A DNA stretch of 14,804 bases, taken from positions 363,350-378,153 of the forward strand of contig CAJNDS010002531.1 in assembly GCA_905221605.1 (NCBI GenBank). Direction: 5' to 3'. The position numbers were made by a program, and so were the translations under genes. Shown here one piece after another: positions 1-6,639 of the stretch (within the stretch, counting starts at the first letter, position 1; every line of letters begins with the position of its first letter). This DNA is from Symbiodinium natans (taxonomy: Eukaryota; Sar; Dinophyceae; Suessiales; Symbiodiniaceae). The notes below the pieces were generated by a model that saw only the letters and a list, made by a program, of their open reading frames with translations, ran no database searches and was not told the DNA's origin.

Positions 1-342
1 TCGGAATGGAGTAGACAACTTCGAAGCGTCTTTGGACTTCTCCGCATAGATGTTCGGTAGAATGGACAGCTCACCGGTGGTCAGGTACATGACCCAGCTC
101 AGTTCCTGCTGAAGTGTATTCAGCGAGTCCTCATGGTTGATGGACAGCCTGGTTAGGGACTGTAGGACTTTTTCATTTGAAACGCCTCGGCCAGTGCCCC
201 GACCCCTTCCTTTGGCTTTCTGCTTTGGCATGTTCTTCGGTTCAGCCTGTCTGATCTTCTTGGTTGGAGAATCATCTTCATCTGGCTCATCCGCACGCTT
301 GGACTTGGAGGGTGCTGACGATTGTGCAAAGGCCTGCCTCAT
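1..342 (-). CDS. Third ORF of the retrotransposon, basic N-terminus, incomplete at the window edge
   Basis: The frame opens at an ATG (plus 340-342), with an in-frame TAG three codons upstream (349-351), and stays open for 114 codons to base 1. Residues about 12-31 have two basic clusters (KSKR and KKIR) around an acidic DEPDEDD-like stretch, which could be a bipartite nuclear signal. Residues about 42-55 are Lys/Arg/Gly-rich (AKGRGRGTGRG). Residues about 55-95 look helical and contain LQSLTRLSINHEDSLNTLQQ. G at -3 of the ATG fits a usable eukaryotic start. It begins 16 nt after the protease stop in another frame, so reinitiation or a separate mRNA is possible. From memory, similar 'xxRHEDxLxxLxxDxxxxLF' segments occur next to dinoflagellate RTs; this was not checked. 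A nucleic-acid-binding role is only inferred from composition. Confidence 0.6.
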   Translation of the reverse strand, partial: MRQAFAQSSAPSKSKRADEPDEDDSPTKKIRQAEPKNMPKQKAKGRGRGTGRGVSNEKVLQSLTRLSINHEDSLNTLQQELSWVMYLTTGELSILPNIYAEKSKDASKLSTPFR

Positions 343-358
343 GGCTACCTAGCTGAAT

Positions 359-1585
359 CTATACTCTTACATAGAAGGCCAAGTAAGAACCTCGACATAT
401 TTGATCCGAGAGGAGCGTGGTGCGTCTTGGCGATTCACTATCATCAGCTAGGTACGCTACGCTCTCTCTCCAAAATCCCGCTCTGTAATGTCCAGAGTTC
501 CAATCTTCGCCGATATGAATAATAAATGCATAGAGGCTAAAGGACACTGCTTCTGTTGAGGTTCCGTTATCTTGAAACATTGGCATCTCAAGAACTGTGT
601 CCAGCGCTTGTGGGCGGGAAGTTTTGATTTGCTGATCAAATCTTTGAATTTGTAAGCAAATGAGTCTTGTATCTGGAAGCAAGGCAAACACACTACCCCT
701 GTTCGTCCATTGTGTTACTGATTGCTGAAGAGTCGAGAGTCCATCCGGCGGCTCGGGTAGATACAGAATCAAGCCACCTTTTTCCTCAACACTTATGCGT
801 TCCTCCGGTGCTGAGATATGAACTCGCGCCTCCCATTTATCTGATGAAAGATCTGGAATACGCTGAGAGATATGCAACAGAAATTGAGATGCATCCTCCT
901 GCCTGGGTCGTAATCGCCATCCTGCTAGCAGCGGACGAAGATGTCGCAACCTCCGAACATCCGCATGAGAGGATCTGCCATTCAGGGAACCTATTTCCGT
1001 TAGGATGGAATTTAAAGAAGGATCTGGGAACAGTCCGTCTGACAAGAGAGAGATAAGGATATGAACGACCGTGTGTGCATAGCACAGTTGATGCGGATTA
1101 TGATAAGCTAGACGCCAGGCAGCGTCTTGCATGGAAGCTGTGGGAGGTGCAGTGGTTGAACGACCCGAGACGCGTGCAGTGCATGTCAGCAAAGAAGCTC
1201 GGCTGCTGGAGGAAGCCTCCTGGGAGGAAGCCTCCCTTCCTCTCACCTGGCTAATTGGAGGATCTGCACTGAAGAGATCTGGCAGTTCCATAGGCTTGGC
1301 ACAAGCTGCACTCATGGCGTATGTCTGAAGCAGAACCACACATTGCTCTGCATGGCGTACTGGAGCATCTACCACAATGCGACAATACCTACATTCTTCT
1401 TTTTTGTGCAGGAGGCGCTTATGTGTTCGCATGTTGGCAAGAATGGATGCCGAGGATTGTGCCCAGAAAGCGGGATGAGCTTTCTGAATGTGCTGTTTCA
1501 CTCCTTTGTGGCCAACAATGTATTGCCCACAGAGACTGCAGTTCGTTAATAGATGCTGAGTGACATGTCTCTTTTTAGTAGAAGA
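359..1585 (-). CDS. USP (peptidase C19)-like deubiquitinase domain with zinc finger, read in the -1 frame after the RT ORF
   Basis: The open frame runs from just after a TGA (1586-1588) to a TAG (359-361). Numbering from the GTG codon at 1501, it contains a Zn-knuckle-like C37-x2-C40-x9-H50-x3-C54; a Cys box QLCYAHTVVH with candidate nucleophile C140; QEDASQFLLHI at 201-211, matching the USP 'QQDAxEFL' motif; LICLQIQRF at 280-288, matching 'LxIxLxRF'; a His box from YAFIIHIG to SGHYRAGF (H338); an acidic YLADDS (D353/D354); and a terminal YLAFYV like the USP 'AYxLFY'. A classical C2H2 finger (C-x2-C-x12-H-x4-H) lies at 1475-1540, upstream of residue 9. There is no ATG before residue 24, so a stand-alone start would lose this finger. 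The expected reaction is cleavage of ubiquitin or a ubiquitin-like protein from a Lys side chain; substrate and activity are inferred. Most likely the C-terminal part of the EN-RT polyprotein. Confidence 0.8.
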   Translation of the reverse strand, partial: SSTKKRHVTQHLLTNCSLCGQYIVGHKGVKQHIQKAHPAFWAQSSASILANMRTHKRLLHKKEECRYCRIVVDAPVRHAEQCVVLLQTYAMSAACAKPMELPDLFSADPPISQVRGREASSQEASSSSRASLLTCTARVSGRSTTAPPTASMQDAAWRLAYHNPHQLCYAHTVVHILISLLSDGLFPDPSLNSILTEIGSLNGRSSHADVRRLRHLRPLLAGWRLRPRQEDASQFLLHISQRIPDLSSDKWEARVHISAPEERISVEEKGGLILYLPEPPDGLSTLQQSVTQWTNRGSVFALLPDTRLICLQIQRFDQQIKTSRPQALDTVLEMPMFQDNGTSTEAVSFSLYAFIIHIGEDWNSGHYRAGFWRESVAYLADDSESPRRTTLLSDQICRGSYLAFYVRV

Positions 1586-4500
1586 TCAGGATCCTTCTTA
1601 AGTTGTTCCTGCACGCTAGACTGATAGATCATAGCTATGCTTTCTGAGCTTGTACAGGATTTGGCTCGTTCTTTCAGCTCGTGCAGCTGAGGGCAAATGC
1701 CTGACTCCACATGTCTGCGAAGTTGATGCATTGTGCGCAACTGCCTGTTGCATGCCGCACATTGCGGAAGTCCTTTGCAGCTATGCACAGTGACCTGAAA
1801 TTTTGGGCCTAGCTGATTCGCACGCTGTCCTCCATGCTTCACCAGAGTATGTTGCTGAAGACCCTTAGCGCTGGAAAATTTCCGATCGCACAGAGAGCAC
1901 GGTACCTCCTGGTCTGCCTCGGTCAGGTCCAAATGCATGCTCTGAAGCTCCTGTTGCAGCGCAACAATCCTACCTCGAAGTCCCAGATACCACTGTATGT
2001 TCTGATCCGGGTTGTACTTCTGACAGGCATCTAGTGCGTCTTGGTAGTTTTTCATCTGGCTGATCAAAACTGCTTGAGGAGTCTGAACCTTATATTGCTC
2101 GAACAGAGTCTTCGTGTCAATATGGCTGTAGTGCTGATGTTGCTTAAAGATGGATCTTAGCATCCTCGAGTATTTACTCTGAAGCTTCTGAAGACCTGAT
2201 GAGGTGATGCCAGTGGCCACAAGCCCATGCAAGAGTGAGGATTCCACATAGACCCTCCAGATCTCCAACTTCTTTGAAGCCTCCAAGGCCTTAGTGGAGC
2301 ACAGGATGTGTCGAAGTAGCTCAAACTTGCCTTGAGCTTGGGCGATCCTATAGTCAACCGTCTGGTCTTTGTAGGATCCATAGCTGAGCTGCACCCCTAG
2401 ATATGTTAGTTTGTGATGAATCGGAATCTTATGTCCTGAGGGAAGGACGATGTGCAACTGCTTCTCTTTGCGCATCGTGTGCTTCTTGCGAAAGATGGAC
2501 TGCTGAGTGCCCTGAACCATTAGCAAGGCTTTGGACTTCGTTGGATTGACTTCCAGCCCCACGTCCTCAAGAGACTGAAAGAGAGCCTCTATTCTGAGCA
2601 GGACTTTCTGAAGTTCAGGAAAGCTCGAGAAGGTTTCCTGGAGCAGGAAATCGTCTGCAAAGACTGTTAGGATGTCCCTAGCTTGCTTGCTATCTGGGCC
2701 CCATTTCTGCTCCATTCTGCTCATGACTAGAAGTGTCAGCGCAGACCACAATGCCGGGGCTAGCTTGCAACCTTGTTTGATTCCCGAAGAAGTGGGAACT
2801 TGAATCTCTATTCCACTTGTGCCCATGTTGTAGGAGGTCTCACTGTGTAGTTGAACTACCAGTTCTTTCGTAACAGGGTCTGTTCCCAGGCGATCCAAGG
2901 CAGCTAGCAGCTCATGTCTATTAACAGAATCAAAAGCTTTGCTCAGATCAACCGAAATAGTAAGTGCCCCTGACAGCTGAGCCTGCCTGGCTCCGCGTTG
3001 GGACTTGTGCAGGTCCCTGCGATGCTCTTGACGGAGCTGCTGCGCGAAATCAAGGTGCTGACATGCTTTCGCGATGGCGTCCCGCACCCCCCTCTGCCGG
3101 ATGTACGCAAATTGAGGCTGAAGCTGTGAACTCACCTGCAGTGCTGGTGCAATGCGAGTCTTCACTGCGCCTGCTAGCACTTTTCCTGGCACGCTGATGA
3201 CTCCTATGGGCCTCAAGTTTTTCATGGCGGTGGCTGGCTTGCCCGGCTTGGGGATCCATGCAATTCGGGGGTCCTTTAGATAAGGGGAAATTTCTGATTG
3301 GGACACCTCAGAGTTGATTAGACCTGCTATGTGTTCGTGGGCTTCAGGACCTAGACTCTTCCAAGCTGATACTGGGGCTGAGGTGCTGGGGACTGCTTTC
3401 CCCACTGGCACTGTCTTGATTTGTGAGGATACCTGCAAGGCGGTGATCGCTGCTCTGGGCACAGCAGCTACTGAGTGCAAAGGAGAACTTTTGGAGAAGA
3501 TTTGACTCGAGTATTCGCGCATAGTTTTTAGTGAGGCCTCCGTATCAAGCGGCTCACCTGCTTGATCCCTTAGGTTGACTCTCTGCACTGGGCGCCACGG
3601 AGCAAGTTTCCTGAGAGTGTGAGCCAGTTTGTGGGATTGTTGCCTTTTATCTTCCTGGGCTTGTAGAAGCAACTGCTCTTGCTTCTCTAGCTTTCTTTGT
3701 TTTTGCTGTTTTTTGAAAGTCCGCGCCTCCTCCTTGATGTCCTCCACAAGCTTCTGGCATTCTGAATTATGCTCGGTTCCAGCCCTCTTGTGCGCCTGGA
3801 TTTGCCGCACTTTCTTCCAATATTCCTGATGAATTGGACCTGCTACTGGCTGAGACTTGCGTGGAGGAGGATAGTGCTCAGATGATACACGAACCATCAC
3901 TTCATCCAGTTCTTGCCAAGACGGTCTCACTTGCATTGTCCTCACCACTGCTTCCGTCAGACGATGTGAGTATGCCTGCCAGTTGTCATCTTTCCGCCGA
4001 AAGCTCGCATCCAGGGCTGTGGCATCAAACGGCCGTGGCTTGCTGGGTGTAGGACTGTAAGGAGGAATGAACAGAGTGGCTCGCACTGGAAAGTGTTTTG
4101 ATCCATCTCTGTAGGCAGCCACAGGAAAGTTCTTATCCGAGTAGGCCTCCTTGGATCTCCTCCGAGCATCGTGCAGTCTGACCAGCAAAAAATCGATCTG
4201 AGAGGAATATGTGCCATCACTGTTAGCATACGTACTGCGATGGCCAGAAGCCCATGTGTTCAGCGCAGTTAGTCCAAAGGATTTGCAGAGCGAGGGCAGT
4301 GTCTTCACATCCGCATTTGCAAACCGTACTCGATGAGGCACACTTGGTCCGATATGAGGACGTTCAGTCACCGCATGCGCATTGAAATCCCCAGCCACAA
4401 TCAAGAAGTCACGTTGTGGGACTCTCTGTATTCGATTTTCGAGCTGTGTCATCACGTCCTTTCTCCTGCCTCTGTTTTCCGTCTTCGAGAGCTTTGAATC

Positions 4501-5178
4501 CCAGACGTGCTGGTACAGGTTCAGGAGATGTATTCTGGATCTCTGCCACGGGAGCATGACGTGCTGCAAATGCCCTGGAACAATGGAAGTGCTGCGAATT
4601 TCTGAAAGAGGAGCCAGTGAGCTATGCACCAAGACAACCAGGCCAGCCTTGTGTCTGCTTGTTGAGCCACAGGTTAGGACCGACCACGGGCCTGAGCTGT
4701 AGACCTGGTCCTGCTGCCAATGCGATTCCTGCAGGAAAACGATTTTGATGTTCTTGTACTCTGTTGTTGCCAAAAGGGCCAGAATCTCGTTCCAAACTCG
4801 ACTTGTAATTGAGCCTGCGTTCCAAGTAAGGACTTCCATGTCAAATTTGTGATGGATCTGTCTGTTCGGTTGAAAAGAACGCCTCTCCGCTTTCGCAGGA
4901 GACGCGAATTGTCCTTCATGAGCTCCTAGAGCCTGAGCTGTCAGAAGACGGCCTTTGTAAAGTGCTGCTCCCTTCGCCAGGGCAACTTTACAAGCTCTTT
5001 GGTAGCTTCGCTTGCCGGTTTTGTTCATGGTTAGCTGACTTCGCTGCGCATGCTGCTCAGCTTCATCGGGGGGCGCTACTTCCCGAAACCCTCGATTCTG
5101 ATCCATGGCTGGACCCTGGGACTTGGGACCCAGGCACCCAAGAAAGCTCGCTACGGCTACGAGAAGTAAAATCCTCAT
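1546..5178 (-). CDS. LINE polyprotein: AP-type endonuclease, reverse transcriptase and C-terminal zinc fingers (1210 aa)
   Basis: This enzyme would nick target DNA and copy the element RNA by target-primed reverse transcription. Endonuclease (about 113-370): TWNAGS at 118-123, FLQES at 148-152, GDFNAH at 263-268, SQIDFLLV at 326-333, SKHFPV at 360-365. The usual SDH is SKH here (K361), a change in a normally conserved Asp. A Lys/Glu/Gln-rich, coiled-coil-like stretch spans about 470-520. RT (about 640-935): WIPKPGKP, LRPIGVISV, motif A VDLSKAFD (743-750), motif B SSGIKQGCKLAP (797-808), motif C FADD (840-843), NPTKSKALL, and LTYLGVQLS. Zinc fingers: C1094-x2-C1097-x12-H1110-x4-H1115 and C1140-x2-C1143-x12-H1156-x5-C1162. 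Residues 3-17 are hydrophobic, like a signal peptide, which is unusual here. The ATG at 5176-5178 was chosen because the SL-like sequence abuts it; M25 and M51 are alternatives. The stop at 1546-1548 probably reflects the frame change described separately. Confidence 0.93.
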   Translation of the reverse strand: MRILLLVAVASFLGCLGPKSQGPAMDQNRGFREVAPPDEAEQHAQRSQLTMNKTGKRSYQRACKVALAKGAALYKGRLLTAQALGAHEGQFASPAKAERRSFQPNRQIHHKFDMEVLTWNAGSITSRVWNEILALLATTEYKNIKIVFLQESHWQQDQVYSSGPWSVLTCGSTSRHKAGLVVLVHSSLAPLSEIRSTSIVPGHLQHVMLPWQRSRIHLLNLYQHVWDSKLSKTENRGRRKDVMTQLENRIQRVPQRDFLIVAGDFNAHAVTERPHIGPSVPHRVRFANADVKTLPSLCKSFGLTALNTWASGHRSTYANSDGTYSSQIDFLLVRLHDARRRSKEAYSDKNFPVAAYRDGSKHFPVRATLFIPPYSPTPSKPRPFDATALDASFRRKDDNWQAYSHRLTEAVVRTMQVRPSWQELDEVMVRVSSEHYPPPRKSQPVAGPIHQEYWKKVRQIQAHKRAGTEHNSECQKLVEDIKEEARTFKKQQKQRKLEKQEQLLLQAQEDKRQQSHKLAHTLRKLAPWRPVQRVNLRDQAGEPLDTEASLKTMREYSSQIFSKSSPLHSVAAVPRAAITALQVSSQIKTVPVGKAVPSTSAPVSAWKSLGPEAHEHIAGLINSEVSQSEISPYLKDPRIAWIPKPGKPATAMKNLRPIGVISVPGKVLAGAVKTRIAPALQVSSQLQPQFAYIRQRGVRDAIAKACQHLDFAQQLRQEHRRDLHKSQRGARQAQLSGALTISVDLSKAFDSVNRHELLAALDRLGTDPVTKELVVQLHSETSYNMGTSGIEIQVPTSSGIKQGCKLAPALWSALTLLVMSRMEQKWGPDSKQARDILTVFADDFLLQETFSSFPELQKVLLRIEALFQSLEDVGLEVNPTKSKALLMVQGTQQSIFRKKHTMRKEKQLHIVLPSGHKIPIHHKLTYLGVQLSYGSYKDQTVDYRIAQAQGKFELLRHILCSTKALEASKKLEIWRVYVESSLLHGLVATGITSSGLQKLQSKYSRMLRSIFKQHQHYSHIDTKTLFEQYKVQTPQAVLISQMKNYQDALDACQKYNPDQNIQWYLGLRGRIVALQQELQSMHLDLTEADQEVPCSLCDRKFSSAKGLQQHTLVKHGGQRANQLGPKFQVTVHSCKGLPQCAACNRQLRTMHQLRRHVESGICPQLHELKERAKSCTSSESIAMIYQSSVQEQLKKDPDLLLKRDMSLSIY
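1549..1588 (-). other. Frame junction between RT and USP frames, with an A5 run at 1572-1576
   Basis: The two frames overlap only here: the USP frame is closed by TGA at 1586-1588 and the RT frame by TAA at 1546-1548. In sense orientation the RT codons read CTA CTA AAA AGA GAC. Moving back one base on the A run gives AAA AAG AGA CAT and then the uninterrupted zinc-finger/USP frame. This could be a one-base loss from A6 (mutation or sequencing error) or a -1 frameshift site. The run does not form the classical X-XXY-YYZ heptamer in the zero frame, so a simple deletion is somewhat more likely. Confidence 0.6.
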
Positions 5179-5191
5179 CTTGGGCCAGAAT
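5179..5191 (-). other. Probable spliced-leader relic directly upstream of the RT start codon
   Basis: In sense orientation the 13 bases read ATTCTGGCCCAAG and the ATG follows at once. The conserved 3' end of the dinoflagellate trans-spliced leader is ATTTTGGCTCAAG; 11 of 13 bases agree and both differences are T-to-C. Relics of this leader are known in dinoflagellate genes that re-entered the genome through mRNA. The first nine leader bases are not recognisable; T/G-rich repeat sequence stands there instead. The match could be chance, but its place at the start codon makes that less likely. Confidence 0.55.
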
Positions 5192-5194
5192 CTT

Positions 5195-5271
<77 letters not shown>
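5195..5271. repeat. (ACA)n microsatellite, about 26 copies
   Basis: An almost perfect ACA/CAA trinucleotide run lies immediately upstream (minus sense) of the spliced-leader-like 13-mer. In element orientation it reads (TTG)n and would be 5' UTR or flanking DNA. Poly-Gln and poly-Leu open frames across it are low-complexity artefacts. Confidence 0.95.
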
Positions 5272-5272
<1 letters not shown>

Positions 5273-5395
5273 TTAAAACATTAACAACATTAACAACATT
5301 AACAACATTAACAACATTAGCAACATGAACGACATTAACGACATTAACAGCATTAACAACATTAACAACATTAGCAACATTAGCAACATTAGCGC
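5270..5395. repeat. 9-bp minisatellite, consensus ACATTAACA, about 14 copies
   Basis: About fourteen consecutive 9-mers follow the ACA run. Variants include ACATTAGCA, ACATGAACG and GCATTAACA. Because 9 is divisible by three, it yields a repetitive Val/Asn frame on the minus strand, which I do not regard as a gene. It may have grown from the adjacent ACA repeat through ACATTA variants. Confidence 0.9.
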
Positions 5396-5835
5396 AGCGC
5401 GGCCCGTGCAAGAAAAGATGATTGAGTGTGATTTTTCGGTTGTGAATGCTTATTTACAGTGACTGCTTAAGTTGGAAAAAGAAAGAAAGAAATACAGAAA
5501 AAAAAGAAAGAAAGAGATACAGAGAACTAGTAAGTAATTTCTATTGAGGCATGTTCTTTTGCACTTGGCCAGCAAACTGTCCTTTGTGTTGAGCGCCCTT
5601 GACGAAATCGTCACACCAGAATGTGTATCTGCAGGACCTTGTTGGAATCATATCCAAGCAATCCAAGTGCCTGAGCTGGGGTGGGAAAGAGGGATGGAGG
5701 GAAAGGGAGAGTGAGTGCTAGACTAAGGAAGAATGAGTCGAACACGTTTCAATGCTTCCCATTCCAGCAGTAACGAAACAAATCGAGGTTAAATTTGCGG
5801 CGTGTGTTCTGTTTTTGTAACTTCTTTACATTATG
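5396..5835. other. No gene recognised; purine-rich and A-rich stretch
   Basis: There is no credible ORF, RNA gene or transposon end in this stretch. It contains a GAAA/AAAG-rich purine tract at about 5475-5525 and a G/A-rich tract at about 5680-5730. It separates the retrotransposon side from the stem-loop satellite. Confidence 0.6.
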
Positions 5836-5955
5836 GCACCAGCAATCGCACAGCTCGCCGCGCGCTGTGTGTTTGAGCGCGCGGCCTGCGCCACGTCGAA
5901 TGCCATGGTGTTACCTGGCATGTGGCATAATTAAAAAAGTAACTTGTTTCACTGT

Positions 5956-6585
5956 GCACTTCGCCGCGCGCTCAGCTTTTGAGCGCGCGGCTTTTCGCGT
6001 GTCCAATGCCTTATAGTGTTACCTGGCATATTGCTTATCAAACAAGTAACTTTCGTCACTGTGGCCCGCCGCGCTCTGTGTTTCTGAGCGCACGGCCCGT
6101 CGCACGTCCAATACCATGGTGCCACCTTGCATGTGGCCTAATTAACAAATACCTTGTTTCACTGCGTGGCCGGCCGCGTGCTCAGTTTTTGAGCGCGCGG
6201 CCCGTGCCGTGTCCAATGCCATGGTGTTACCTGGCGTGTGGCGTAATCAAAAAAGTAACTTGTTCACTGTGCACTTCGCCGCGCGCTCAGCTTTTGAGCG
6301 CGCGGCTTTTCGTGTGTCCAATGCCTTATAGTGTTACCTGGCATATTGCTTATAAAACAAGTAACTTTCGTCACTGTGGCGCGCCGCGCGCTGTGTTTCT
6401 GAGCGCGCGGCCCGTGCCGTGTCCAATGCCATGGTGTTACCTTGCATGTGCCCTAATTAACAAATACCTTGTTTCACTGCATGGCCGGCCGCGCGCTCAG
6501 TTTTTGAGCGCGCGGCTTTTCGCTTGTCCAATGCCTTATGAGGTTACCTGGCATATATTGCTTATAAAACAAGTAACTTTCCTCA
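5956..6585. repeat. Left edge of the satellite: 315-bp higher-order repeat of three variant monomers
   Basis: Equivalent landmarks recur at exactly 315 bp: GCACTTCGCCGCGC at 5956 and 6271, and ACCTTGTTTCACTGC at 6151 and 6466. The three monomers differ in the loop (CAGCTTTTG, TGTGTTTCTG, CAGTTTTTG) and in the linker (TATAGTGTTACCTGGCAT or CATGGTGTTACCTGGC). This order is lost to the right, where short 91-bp monomers take over. Confidence 0.8.
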
Positions 6586-6639
6586 GTGCGGCCCTGCCGC
6601 GTGCTCAGTTTTTGAGCGCGCGGCTTTTCGCTTGTCCAA

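Larger units (their letters stand above)
1..5191 (-). mobile_element. LINE-type (non-LTR) retrotransposon with EN-RT, USP-like protease and a third ORF, 3' part outside the window
   Basis: Three consecutive minus-strand open frames share orientation and tight spacing. An AP endonuclease plus reverse transcriptase frame overlaps a USP-protease frame by about 40 nt, and a third ORF starts 16 nt after the protease stop. No LTRs, integrase or RNase H were seen; endonuclease followed by RT on one polypeptide is the LINE layout. The 5' end is placed at a spliced-leader-like 13-mer next to the first ATG, beyond which lies a CAA/TTG microsatellite. The 3' UTR, tail and target-site duplication are not in the window, so full length is unknown. 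The RT frame is intact for 1210 codons with its catalytic motifs, so the copy looks young. The clade was not assigned. Placing all three ORFs in one element is inferred from order and spacing. Confidence 0.85.

Noticed and set aside
335-351. Second spliced-leader trace at the third ORF (GTAGCCAT at the start codon)
   Set aside because: Eight bases match the inner part of the leader, but the rest of the leader does not follow; too short to support.
137-352. 71-codon plus-strand frame
   Set aside because: It is the antisense shadow of the third retrotransposon ORF, which is open on the minus strand over the whole region and has plausible nucleic-acid-binding composition.
3957-4229. Small open frames on either strand inside the RT gene
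   Set aside because: They overlap the 1210-codon RT frame, which has all the family motifs; none shows a domain of its own.
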